From a virus: 37,161 bases of DNA. How positions within the stretch are numbered: the stretch's first letter is position 1; every line of letters begins with the position of its first letter. Positions 8,185-15,260 of this stretch are shown here, piece by piece. The position numbers and the translations under genes were made by a program. The stretch is from the IMG/VR virus record IMGVR_UViG_3300007516_000055, positions 1 through 37,161 of that record; one strand, written 5' to 3'. Below the pieces are notes generated by a model. The model saw only the letters and a program-made list of their open reading frames with translations, was not told the origin of the DNA and searched no databases.

Positions 8185-9623
8185 TATTCTTCGCCTTCGT
8201 CAACTGGACTTACAACAGCAGCGCCGGGCATGGGTTCCTCATTAGCAAGCTCTGAAAGTTCTTGCTCATAAGTTAAGTTCGTAAACCCTTGTTCCTGCAT
8301 CCAGTTATGCAGTGACGGTTCGGATATTGGTGCTCCAAGTCCTTTAGCTTGCATAAGCTGAACAAAGGTTTGCCCGTTGCCTTCAGCATCAGTAAAGTTG
8401 AGGTTTGGCGTGACAATAACTTCGTCAGGGTTTGCGCCATACCATTCCGCAATGAACTTTAGAATCTTTTCTAAACCCGCCGCACCCGTTTTGGCAATCT
8501 GTGGCAGGGTAGCAGTTTGCGCAGCAACCCTGATTCTTAAAGCGTCACCACTTTCCTTTGCGCGACTGGTTGCGTCAACTAGCTGCCCACTCTTTTGGAT
8601 AGCCCGGCTATAATCGTTTTCAAGGGCTTGTCGTTGCTCCGGGAGCCCATTCGAGCTCACCCCGATGTATTTGGCGTCACCACCCAACGGAACGTCAATA
8701 CGCGCGCCAGCGCCAGTGCGCACAACGTCATCCTCATCCCCGCTTGCACCGATACGAACCAATGTATCCTGACCTTGCATAAACAAGTTCTGTCGGTAGT
8801 CAGCTTCCCCCCTGTATATAGCCAAGCACAATTTGGCAAGGCCATCCAAAGGTGGAACATCAGGAACAGGTGATAGGTCTTTGCTGTTAACAAATACAAA
8901 GGGGATTTTGTCAAGCTGCTTGCCCATGAAGTTGGGAAGCGTAAACTCTAAACCACGAATGTCTTCGCTTTCGTCAATTAGTGTTGTTCCATACCTACCA
9001 GCATCAGGGCCAATTTTACCATCGGGACCAACCAGTGCAAGAACTCGGTATTTATTAACCTGCTCCCATTCGAAACTATCAGTCATTTCGTAACCAGACT
9101 CGTCAAGCACAACCAAGCGGACATCAACGTCATCATCATTTATTGACGTGTCATCCCAATTGCGAATCGAAAGCTCATTGTATAGCGCAATGACAGGACG
9201 GTATACCTCACCGTCTTTTCTAAGGTCACCCATTAAACCGAGCCGACCCGTTATCAGCTGCCTCGCATTAATTTTTCGCAAAAGCATTTCTAAGCTCTCA
9301 CCGAGCAAGGTGCTATTTTCTAGCATCCCTTCCAATTGCTTTGGTAGTGCAATGAGAGGGGGTTGTCGGTGCATAATACCGATTGCAGCTTCAACCGCTT
9401 CTTTAAAAATGTCGGGGTATACCGCGCGCATCTTATATGCTTTGTAAGCTTTGTCACCAGGGCTTTGGCCCTGTCCCTGTCCGTCTTCAGTTTGACCGGA
9501 AGTCGGTGGTAGGTATTCCGTCCCGGCATCTTTAATAAGATCTTCACCGCCATAGCTATCCCGGCCAAGTTGCCATTTACTTGAACCCGCAATATATAAC
9601 GGGTGAATGATTTTAGCTGACAT
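8184..9623 (-). CDS. Portal protein (DUF4055-like)
   Basis: A 479-residue protein right after the large terminase. The motif YPDIFKEAVEAAIGIMHRQPP near residues 69-89 marks the DUF4055 portal-like family; later parts include NKYRVLAL-type strands and the long helices expected of portal stem and wing. A poly-Gly/Gln linker is seen at about 43-55. The portal is the dodecameric DNA entry channel and docking site of the terminase. Ribosome site AGGGACAGGT precedes ATG. Length and position fit. Confidence 0.85.
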   Translation of the reverse strand: MSAKIIHPLYIAGSSKWQLGRDSYGGEDLIKDAGTEYLPPTSGQTEDGQGQGQSPGDKAYKAYKMRAVYPDIFKEAVEAAIGIMHRQPPLIALPKQLEGMLENSTLLGESLEMLLRKINARQLITGRLGLMGDLRKDGEVYRPVIALYNELSIRNWDDTSINDDDVDVRLVVLDESGYEMTDSFEWEQVNKYRVLALVGPDGKIGPDAGRYGTTLIDESEDIRGLEFTLPNFMGKQLDKIPFVFVNSKDLSPVPDVPPLDGLAKLCLAIYRGEADYRQNLFMQGQDTLVRIGASGDEDDVVRTGAGARIDVPLGGDAKYIGVSSNGLPEQRQALENDYSRAIQKSGQLVDATSRAKESGDALRIRVAAQTATLPQIAKTGAAGLEKILKFIAEWYGANPDEVIVTPNLNFTDAEGNGQTFVQLMQAKGLGAPISEPSLHNWMQEQGFTNLTYEQELSELANEEPMPGAAVVSPVDEGEE

Positions 9624-9634
9624 ACCTGTCCCTC

Positions 9635-11188
9635 TTAATAATAACCAACGGTCAAACCACTATTGAAGCGGTCACCTAGCGAAAGTATAACATAGCGAGC
9701 CTCGTCGGCAACATGATCTTCCGCATCCGTATCAACGTCATCCAGATCTTTAGTGTCACGCGGTATATTTGGGACGGTTCTTATAAATCCGTCCTGGCAA
9801 TTTCGGAACACAAAAAGACCGGGATATTCCCTCGGACCTTCATCGTTGTGTGCATTAAACACCGCCACCCGTAACTTTTCCCAACCGTTTTTTCGGCTTC
9901 CTGGAGATTTGTCACTTCGAGCCCACCTGACCCCTTTATATTCTTTGCCATCGATACGAACCTTGCGCGCCATATCAGTTGCAATGCAATTACCGTTCGC
10001 CACGTCGTTAATTGAGTTATCCGCTGGTCCTGGCTTTACCCGACCATAATAACCCATTTTAATTTCACGCTCAATAATACCTTTTGAGATTTGTGTGGCT
10101 AACATTCTAACCCCCTTATTTGGAGTCCCGTTCCAACCGTACCATTCAGCAATCCTAAAGATATCACCTTTAACGGTTGACTTCCATTTGCCCTTGCCAA
10201 TTTGAATATCTGAACCGTCACTTTCGGCCCACCAACCAACGCTGAAAGGTGCTGAAGAACCCCAGTCGAAACTTCTAAAAATGCGCCAGCTGTGAGGGAT
10301 AGTAAATGGTTCGACGATGTTTACTTGTGCTGACCACACATCGTCGAACATGCCACCGCTCGTAATATCCCAATCACCCCAAAGCCACGCGCGGCGCTTG
10401 TTAGGGTCTTTGATAGATTCTAGTTCAAGTATATATTCAGGGCTCAAATATATATTTTCTTTGTATGAGCCAAATAACCGGACCTGAGTTTTTGTAACTT
10501 CTTCCCGCTTTTGAGTGCGCGGGTTAAAAACGTCCTTTGTTATTTTTACCATTTGTCCAGGTGCAGCAGGGTCAATAAACCGCTGCTTAACCCAATTATG
10601 CCCAACGCCATACGGATTGGTCGTGCTGAATACGACTAACGGTATTTCGGGAAGCAATTCTATTTCTTTTGTCTTGCGTGGAATCGGACTGTGCTGTTCG
10701 GGAATAAAGCGGGGGCGGTGTAATGACATTACCATGTCATACAAATCAGCGTTCGGGTGCTTCGTTAATTCGTTCCACCCAATAAAAGGAAATTCATGAC
10801 CGTGATAATTCCAGTAGTCTTGTTCATTCTTCATAACCCTGAACCAAAGTTCTTCACCTGTGGGCCATACCCACTTGAGATGGCTGGTACTGCTTATGAA
10901 TTTTGCGCCATCCCCGAATTGCCGATACCAGCGTTTGGATTTAGATATTAAGTCATCGAGGTTTTTATACTCACGGTCAAATATAACCCCGCGCCAGAAT
11001 TGTCCATAGCCCAACCCAACAAAGCGTCTGAAATACATAAGCTGAGCATCGGTCTTTCCTGGGCCCCGAGTACCCTCATAAAGAATATGATTACAGGGAC
11101 AAGAAACTGCATAAGTCTGCGAACCTTTTAACGGTTCCCATATTATTTCGGGTTCTTCATAATCCAAGGTGGCTGAGGGGAGGTTCAT
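9635..11188 (-). CDS. terL: Terminase large subunit
   Basis: A 517-residue packaging ATPase-nuclease. Walker A is GTRGPGKT (residues 39-46), the Walker B-like acidic segment is FPFIGWNEL, and the C-terminal nuclease region includes FRSFDWGSS with a strand ending in Asp and the late DLDDVDTDAEDHVADE block with clustered acids, as in RNase H-like terminase nucleases. The start chosen is the ATG that overlaps the upstream spanin stop as ATGA; an upstream GTG (11209) would add seven residues but has no ribosome site. Works with the small subunit at 12790-13287 from which it is separated by the lysis genes. Confidence 0.92.
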   Translation of the reverse strand: MNLPSATLDYEEPEIIWEPLKGSQTYAVSCPCNHILYEGTRGPGKTDAQLMYFRRFVGLGYGQFWRGVIFDREYKNLDDLISKSKRWYRQFGDGAKFISSTSHLKWVWPTGEELWFRVMKNEQDYWNYHGHEFPFIGWNELTKHPNADLYDMVMSLHRPRFIPEQHSPIPRKTKEIELLPEIPLVVFSTTNPYGVGHNWVKQRFIDPAAPGQMVKITKDVFNPRTQKREEVTKTQVRLFGSYKENIYLSPEYILELESIKDPNKRRAWLWGDWDITSGGMFDDVWSAQVNIVEPFTIPHSWRIFRSFDWGSSAPFSVGWWAESDGSDIQIGKGKWKSTVKGDIFRIAEWYGWNGTPNKGVRMLATQISKGIIEREIKMGYYGRVKPGPADNSINDVANGNCIATDMARKVRIDGKEYKGVRWARSDKSPGSRKNGWEKLRVAVFNAHNDEGPREYPGLFVFRNCQDGFIRTVPNIPRDTKDLDDVDTDAEDHVADEARYVILSLGDRFNSGLTVGYY

Positions 11189-11406
11189 GGGTTGCAAATA
11201 GCGTTCCACGCTGCATTGTGCGCAACAATTTGTCTTCGAGTTTCTTCAGTATCCGTTCGCGAATAAGTAATAACCACAAACGAATCGCAGCTTGTGTCAA
11301 TCACGGAGGTTCGGGTCATCATTGTTTGGCAACCCGTTAGCATCGTCGAAATCAGAAGTAGCTTTATTGCGAGCAGCCGTAGCTTTATTAATGGTTTCTT
11401 TTGCAT
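11185..11406 (-). CDS. Outer-membrane spanin-like lipoprotein (o-spanin)
   Basis: A 73-residue protein with a basic N-terminus, a hydrophobic stretch and a lipobox LTGC (Cys near residue 26), so it should be exported and lipidated. The C-terminal part TDTEETRRQIVAHNAAWNAIC is common among small phage lipoproteins next to lysis genes. It starts inside, and in a different frame from, the 76-residue membrane protein upstream, the overlapped arrangement usual for Rz/Rz1 pairs. It probably spans to the inner-membrane partner to fuse membranes at lysis. Confidence 0.65.
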   Translation of the reverse strand: MQKKPLIKLRLLAIKLLLISTMLTGCQTMMTRTSVIDTSCDSFVVITYSRTDTEETRRQIVAHNAAWNAICNP

Positions 11407-11527
11407 GGTTCAAGCTCTTTACAATAGCCTGAGCCTCACCGGCGTCAAGTAACTGCTTATTATTTAAGTAAGCAGCAAGTGAACCAGCGAGGCCCAGGAT
11501 AGCTTTTAAGACAGCAAGCCAAGCCAT
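11297..11527 (-). CDS. Inner-membrane spanin-like protein (i-spanin candidate)
   Basis: A 76-residue protein with an N-terminal hydrophobic helix (about residues 2-20) followed by a charged helical stretch with Ala/Lys/Glu heptads, which suits a single-pass periplasmic coiled coil. Start overlaps the previous stop as TAATG, and the lipoprotein gene is embedded out of frame in its 3' half. It is shorter than lambda Rz (153 residues), so the assignment is by architecture and position, not by motif. Confidence 0.55.
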   Translation of the reverse strand: MAWLAVLKAILGLAGSLAAYLNNKQLLDAGEAQAIVKSLNHAKETINKATAARNKATSDFDDANGLPNNDDPNLRD

Positions 11528-11817
11528 TAGCTGTCCGCGTTTTTGTTTTTGCCAAAGTTACCCGCTAACAGGTTTAGGAATTTTAAAACTTTATCCAAAA
11601 ATTCATTATCGGCCTGATTAGGAGTCAATGCAGTGATTGCAGTTGCAGCAGTCACAACACTTGTTATCGCAACCAGCCACGCGGGTAGCATTGCCATAAT
11701 TTCACTAAAGCTGACAAGTAGCTGTGGGCTCGTTTCGTCCGCCATTAGCATGGGTGCGAATAGCATTGTAAGTAGAATCGTGAATACTAACCCAAATACA
11801 CTTCTAAATAATTTCAT
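11527..11817 (-). CDS. Small membrane protein of the lysis cassette, holin-like
   Basis: A 96-residue protein with an N-terminal hydrophobic segment (about 4-25, possibly a signal peptide ending at MADE) and a second hydrophobic helix (about 42-63, LPAWLVAITSVVTAATAITAL), then a polar tail ending NFGKNKNADS. It sits between the endolysin and spanin genes with a GAGGGAAA ribosome site. Two membrane segments and the position suggest a second holin, an antiholin or an accessory lysis protein; the sequence does not decide among these. Confidence 0.55.
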   Translation of the reverse strand: MKLFRSVFGLVFTILLTMLFAPMLMADETSPQLLVSFSEIMAMLPAWLVAITSVVTAATAITALTPNQADNEFLDKVLKFLNLLAGNFGKNKNADS

Positions 11818-11827
11818 AATATTTCCC

Positions 11828-12346
11828 TCAATTGTCGATTGCTGCCATTTTTAAATTGTGAGCTATACGCCGCGCCCACCCTTTGCCGTACCTATCCCAA
11901 GTTCGGATATTCGTTATAAAAACCAACCGCTCAGCGATAAAAGAAAGCGCCAAGTCATTGGTTTCCAATTTGGAAACCATTAGACGAGTCCGAGGTCCAA
12001 TAACCCCGTCAGCGTTGGCCCCTATTGCGCGTTGAAGAATTATAATTGCGTTTCGCATACCGTGGTTAATAGCAGCGTCGAATATCTGGTATTGCAACAC
12101 AGTCGGAAAGGAATCCATTCGCAACCGCTGCCACCAGTCAACGCGATAAATTTCTTGGGCGTCTTCAAAGGTCATATTTTCAATATCAATGTTAGGGTAA
12201 CTCATTGCCGAAATTCCATACTTAGTTCCTTTCAGCTCACCCTCACCAATGGCGCCCGAAGTCCAATTCCCCCTGTCATTTGGGTCGTTTTGAAAGCCAC
12301 CCTCGTTATGAAATACCCTATCGAAAGCTATTTTAAACATCGTCAT
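11828..12346 (-). CDS. Endolysin, GH108 family muramidase with C-terminal peptidoglycan-binding domain
   Basis: A 172-residue protein. The N-terminal EGGF motif (Glu15 as catalytic acid) followed by DPNDRGNWT and GTKYGIS is the mark of GH108 N-acetylmuramidases. Residues about 85-165 (IFDAAINHG ... GANADGVIGPRT) form the predicted PG-binding type 3 module common to this family. No signal peptide, so release depends on the holin. The start overlaps the holin gene by 14 nt. It cuts the glycan strands of host peptidoglycan. Confidence 0.9.
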   Translation of the reverse strand: MTMFKIAFDRVFHNEGGFQNDPNDRGNWTSGAIGEGELKGTKYGISAMSYPNIDIENMTFEDAQEIYRVDWWQRLRMDSFPTVLQYQIFDAAINHGMRNAIIILQRAIGANADGVIGPRTRLMVSKLETNDLALSFIAERLVFITNIRTWDRYGKGWARRIAHNLKMAAIDN

Positions 12347-12704
12347 TATTCAAATCACCCTTAGCTTCTTTGACCACTTTGTTAATCACTGGGAATTTTT
12401 GTTTCGCGTATTCTTCGAACAATGCAATAGCTCGACCTCCAAGGTGACCCGAAACCCCTGTAAAGAATGCCGTCATTTCCCAGCTTAGGGATGACTCAAT
12501 ACAAATAAAAGCTGACAGCAAACCAGCGAACCCGCTAATAGTCCACTCGCCTACAAGTTCAATAAATGAAAAAGCTCCAACTTTTCCTTGTTTAATGCGA
12601 CTTAAATAATTCACAGTGCCGCCCCATATTGCAATCATCATCAGCCATATATATCCAAACCCTGCTTCAAAAAGCTTTGTTAAGAAATCATGCTGGTCGT
12701 TCAT
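12333..12704 (-). CDS. Holin, LydA-like
   Basis: A 123-residue membrane protein. GYIWLMMIAIWGGTVNYLSR (about 16-35), the following AFSFIELVGEW and GHLGGRAIALFEE segments resemble phage P1 LydA-type holins. At least two to three hydrophobic segments are visible, with a charged C-terminus. I chose the ATG preceded by AGGGAACAAGGG rather than the upstream TTG at 12740. It forms the inner-membrane holes that release the endolysin encoded immediately downstream. Confidence 0.75.
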   Translation of the reverse strand: MNDQHDFLTKLFEAGFGYIWLMMIAIWGGTVNYLSRIKQGKVGAFSFIELVGEWTISGFAGLLSAFICIESSLSWEMTAFFTGVSGHLGGRAIALFEEYAKQKFPVINKVVKEAKGDLNNDDV

Positions 12705-12789
12705 AACCCTTGTTCCCTCTAAAGCGCGACGAAATGTCAACTCACCATAGAGTGACGCTATGCAATGTTATGATAAAACGCTATCCCCG

Positions 12790-13287
12790 TCAATCCCTAA
12801 CGGTTTCTTTCAATTCGGTCTGTGAAGCAAAAGCTTTGTCAGCCCAATCTTGCGCACTTAGTAGGTGTGGCACAACCATCACACCCCCCTTATAAGTAAA
12901 CTCACCCTCAAGTTTCGAGGGCGCTTCCATACCTTCCATCTTCATTAGATGTGCGGTAGCTGCTACCCGAGCACCATGACTTGCGCCGAGGCCATAATAG
13001 GTAGCGTGACCTTCCATCCAGGAACGGTAATTTCTTTGGCGGGGGGTTACTTCAGTATCAGTATCATTTCTTTGAGCTTCACTAATAAGACGCCGAACTA
13101 ACCCCTCACCCATAAACCGCTTAGCCCAATCAGCAGCATATACCTCGAGGAAACCTATTTCCACGCAAGCGCGGTAAGCGTTTCGAGAATCCATGTATTC
13201 GGTGACAAAAGCTTTACGCAAAAGAATTTCTTCTTGCGTGTATTCTTTTTCAGCTATAAGGGGATCAATATAAGGGGAAGGGCCCAT
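12790..13287 (-). CDS. terS: Terminase small subunit
   Basis: A 165-residue protein. The segment EILLRKAFVTEYMDSRNAYRACVEIGF (residues 20-46, quoted in part by its key YMDSRNAYRA core) is a helix-turn-helix typical of phage small terminases that recognise pac or cos DNA, and the following KRFMGEGLVRRLISE matches the same family. It is driven by a good promoter (13328-13356) and is separated from the large subunit by the lysis genes. Starts with ATG after GGAGT. Confidence 0.75.
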   Translation of the reverse strand: MGPSPYIDPLIAEKEYTQEEILLRKAFVTEYMDSRNAYRACVEIGFLEVYAADWAKRFMGEGLVRRLISEAQRNDTDTEVTPRQRNYRSWMEGHATYYGLGASHGARVAATAHLMKMEGMEAPSKLEGEFTYKGGVMVVPHLLSAQDWADKAFASQTELKETVRD

Positions 13288-13327
13288 GCCCGGATACTCC
13301 TAAACCGCCATCGGTTATTAATATCGG

Positions 13328-13356
13328 AGTATAGGTGATGATTTTATTATCCGCAA
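13328..13356 (-). promoter_or_regulatory. Sigma70-type promoter for small terminase and downstream late genes
   Basis: Minus-strand -35 TTGCGG, 17-bp spacer, -10 TATACT, located 41 nt before the small terminase start. The leader between them contains a near-palindrome (CCGATATTAATAACCG) that could be an operator. Strong match at the -10. Confidence 0.65.
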
Positions 13357-13376
13357 CACTTCAACGCATGTTGCTG

Positions 13377-13835
13377 TTAGTTGCTTCGCAACTGTTCTGA
13401 ATAAAAAGCTTTAAACCAATGCTCGAAAGTATCAAGATCTATTTCAACCTTGCATCCAGGAAGAGCCAAATACCGTGTATCGGATTCCCGTAAAATAGGA
13501 AGCTCACCCAGCATAATAATCCGCCATTTCTTATTATTTTGACGGAACATTAAAATCGGAATTCCGCCGGTGCGGTTTGCGGAAGCAAGGCATTGCTTCC
13601 ACCAGCTATTGACTGAAAGTGCTTCCTGTCTTTTAATTTCAATTTCTAAAGGTAACTGGGAAGCCAAATCCGAACCCCCTACCGCTGATTGATTTTGGTT
13701 GCGTTGAAATAGTTCATCTTGCTTCGGGTAAGAAGCTAAACCAAATTCTTTTCTAACATCATTGACCCAAGCGTTAAGAAACTTTGCAGCTTCGCGCTCA
13801 CCTTCCTGACCTTTCGTTCTGATATTAATTGCCAC
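13377..13835 (-). CDS. PDDEXK-type nuclease-like protein
   Basis: A 152-residue protein upstream of the small terminase. GQEGEREAAKFLN, then AVGGSDL and LEIEIKRQE place a Glu, an Asp after a Gly-Gly turn, and the E-x-K pair in the order expected for a PD-(D/E)XK endonuclease fold, similar to short phage Holliday-junction-resolvase-like proteins. I chose the GTG at 13835, preceded by TTGGAT in the end of the neighbouring gene, over the TTG at 13859. Likely role: cleavage of branched DNA before packaging or homing-like activity; inferred. Confidence 0.55.
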   Translation of the reverse strand: MAINIRTKGQEGEREAAKFLNAWVNDVRKEFGLASYPKQDELFQRNQNQSAVGGSDLASQLPLEIEIKRQEALSVNSWWKQCLASANRTGGIPILMFRQNNKKWRIIMLGELPILRESDTRYLALPGCKVEIDLDTFEHWFKAFYSEQLRSN

Positions 13836-13837
13836 GA

Positions 13838-14074
13838 TTATCCAATCAGTGAAACGCAATATTTAGCGGTAAGTAAAAGAAGAAAAATTACTGCGATTAT
13901 TGTGAAGGTAAAAATAAAAGTTAAGGCACCGGCCCCAATTGTCTTTAAATACAAGGGGAATTCTTTAGTTGGTCTCATAAGGTAACAGCCAACATAATTT
14001 GCAGAAGCTAACCCGCAAGCGGAAAGAAACATAATGCTTATAAGAAGATATAAGTTGTTTGGAAACTGTATCAT
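13838..14074 (-). CDS. Small membrane protein, unknown
   Basis: A 78-residue protein with two clear hydrophobic segments (about residues 8-30 and 46-72, the second very rich in Ile, Leu, Phe, Thr). Its start overlaps the upstream gene by 4 nt (ATGA), and the next gene's GTG lies just after its stop. No family was recognised. It may be an inner-membrane protein involved in exclusion or lysis regulation, but nothing in the sequence shows it. Confidence 0.55.
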   Translation of the reverse strand: MIQFPNNLYLLISIMFLSACGLASANYVGCYLMRPTKEFPLYLKTIGAGALTFIFTFTIIAVIFLLLLTAKYCVSLIG

Positions 14075-14304
14075 TCACCACCTCTAATTTCAACAAGTCT
14101 AGTTAATGTGTCAATCGCTTCCTGAATATCTTTGACCTTGCTTTTACCTGCACCCCGTTGTCCAGGAAGCAAAAGCTTTTTAATTGCGTGTTGAGTGGCT
14201 CCACTAGAGTCGTCAACAGCAAACAATTCGCAAACGCGGTAGACATCAATTTCACTGATCAAAGAAACATCTTTAAAATAATGGCTGTGTTTTCTGGTTG
14301 TCAT
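14071..14304 (-). CDS. Conserved small phage protein (DVYRV / AIKKLL family)
   Basis: A 77-residue protein. The pattern HYFKDV ... IDVYRVCELF ... QHAIKKLLLPGQRGAGK ... DIQEAIDTLTR recurs in many tailed phages as a small protein of unknown role. GQRGAGKS looks superficially like a P-loop but the protein is too small for an ATPase. It follows the terminator at 14311-14356, so it is not obviously co-transcribed with the accessory genes upstream. Confidence 0.6.
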   Translation of the reverse strand: MTTRKHSHYFKDVSLISEIDVYRVCELFAVDDSSGATQHAIKKLLLPGQRGAGKSKVKDIQEAIDTLTRLVEIRGGE

Positions 14305-14310
14305 TTTATA

Positions 14311-14356
14311 CCTTAAAAAAAGAAGTGCTCAGGAAGAACCATGTCGACCTGAGCAC
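14311..14356 (-). terminator. Rho-independent terminator
   Basis: Minus-strand stem GTGCTCAGG / CCTGAGCAC (9 bp, perfect) with a 14-nt loop, followed by TTCTTTTTTTAAGG. It closes the short transcription unit that begins at the promoter 14541-14570 and insulates the accessory genes from the late genes. Confidence 0.85.
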
Positions 14357-14535
14357 CCTAGACAAAAACGTCAAAGAACCATAACATTCTTATCGCTCAC
14401 TGTTATGATGAGCCGCCAGCGGCAGTTGGCGCGGTCTTGCCTACTGGTGATAGTGTATTGTCATCCCCGTCACCTACAGGTGTTCTCTGTCCTGGCTGAT
14501 TTAGTCAAAGACTTACAGTTGCTTCAGCGACTCGA
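14311..14535 (-). ncRNA. Candidate stand-alone small RNA or short mRNA (about 225 nt)
   Basis: This stretch lies between a good leftward promoter (-35 TTGCGA, 18 bp, -10 TATAGT) and the terminator at 14311-14356, and it has no intact gene of normal length. The predicted transcript can form local hairpins, e.g. CACCTGTAGGTG and GCCAACTGCCGCTGGC. It also contains an interrupted reading frame described separately. Whether it works as a regulatory RNA, a short mRNA or a remnant cannot be decided from one sequence. Confidence 0.4.
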
Positions 14536-14540
14536 AACAT
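14403..14540 (-). other. Reading frame interrupted by one UGA (possible read-through gene or pseudogene)
   Basis: From ATG at 14540 the frame reads MFRVAEATVSL, then a UGA at 14505-14507, then continues for 33 codons (LNQPGQRTPVGDGDDNTLSP ..., ending TAAGGSS) to TAA. The second half has protein-like composition and no start codon of its own. UGA is followed by CTA, a context known for leakiness. The ATG is only a few bases from the -10 element, so the first part may not be transcribed. A pseudogene or an ORF by chance are equally possible. Confidence 0.35.
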
Positions 14541-14570
14541 ACTATACCGCAAAAAATTAGAATATCGCAA
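14541..14570 (-). promoter_or_regulatory. Sigma70-type promoter of the short transcription unit
   Basis: Minus-strand -35 TTGCGA, 18-bp spacer, -10 TATAGT. It overlaps the last codons of the 53-residue gene (14557-14718). Same TTGC(A/G) -35 style as other promoters in this window. Confidence 0.6.
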
Positions 14571-14718
14571 GCGATGTTAATACAGTGAAAACAATCGCAT
14601 AACAAATCCGCTCATAGAATATTGCTTGCTTATACATTCTGAAACCCCATTGTAATTCAGCAAGCTCATTATATATATCTGAGTCACTACCTGTTGCCAC
14701 GACCTTATGATTTGACAT
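14557..14718 (-). CDS. Small membrane protein (53 residues)
   Basis: A short reading frame directly after the sulfotransferase-like gene with a good ribosome site (AAGGA eight bases before ATG). The product is soluble for its first 35 residues (SNHKVVATGSDSDIYNELAE) and ends in a hydrophobic segment (about 38-53, ICYAIVFTVLTSLAIF), which suggests a C-terminal membrane anchor or a small single-pass protein. No family recognised. Spacing of 11 nt to the upstream gene suggests one operon. Confidence 0.6.
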   Translation of the reverse strand: MSNHKVVATGSDSDIYNELAELQWGFRMYKQAIFYERICYAIVFTVLTSLAIF

Positions 14719-14729
14719 TATGTTGTTCC

Positions 14730-15260
14730 TTAAATTGTTTTCAAAAGCAATTCATTGTGAAGCCTTGTTTGCAACCCCCTGTCAACGCGGACAGATTCGG
14801 GTTGCTGCTGAACATTAAACCCCCGCAAGTTAGCATGTCGCGAAAGGTTGTGTGGCGCAGTGCCTAAGAGGTGGGTCCACAGGGTACTTGCCACGGTAGG
14901 GTCAAAAAGGTGTTCATAGGGAATATGCAACCCTTCAATTCGGGATAACTGCACGTTAGCATCAGGTTCAATTTCTTCAAGTTTGTTACTCCACAAGCTA
15001 TCCTGGACATTGCCAAATTCGCGCCTAAGAATTAACTTCTTGGCGGGGTGGCTATTAACAAACTCGGGCCAACGCCAAATACCAGTGCAACTGACCCCCT
15101 TAATACTACCTTTTGGGAAATAACCGTTATCGATATCCCATTCAGAATAATGAATTCTGTTTAATGGGTCGTGAATGCAAAAGCTGAAATCCGTGGTCAA
15201 CCAATTTGCTGCCCACGCTGTACCCGAGCGCGGTAAACCAATCACCATGAAGTCGATCAT
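14730..15260 (-). CDS. Sulfotransferase-like P-loop protein
   Basis: A 176-residue protein starting MIDFMVIGLPRSGTAWAANWL: the PRSGT-x-W motif (residues 10-16) matches the 5'-phosphosulfate loop of PAPS-dependent sulfotransferases at the very N-terminus, where it belongs. A second region, KKLILRREFGNVQDSLWS (about 74-91), fits the 3'-phosphate-binding strand and its Arg/Ser pattern. It is short for the family (usually over 220 residues), so it may be a minimal or truncated version. Overlaps the upstream gene by 4 nt (ATGA). The substrate is unknown; a P-loop kinase-like role is an alternative. Confidence 0.6.
   Translation of the reverse strand: MIDFMVIGLPRSGTAWAANWLTTDFSFCIHDPLNRIHYSEWDIDNGYFPKGSIKGVSCTGIWRWPEFVNSHPAKKLILRREFGNVQDSLWSNKLEEIEPDANVQLSRIEGLHIPYEHLFDPTVASTLWTHLLGTAPHNLSRHANLRGFNVQQQPESVRVDRGLQTRLHNELLLKTI

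Noticed and set aside
14497-14513. RF2-like +1 frameshift site (CTT TGA C) in the interrupted frame
   Set aside because: Shifting +1 gives GAC TAA, a stop within two codons, so a frameshift would not rescue the downstream frame.
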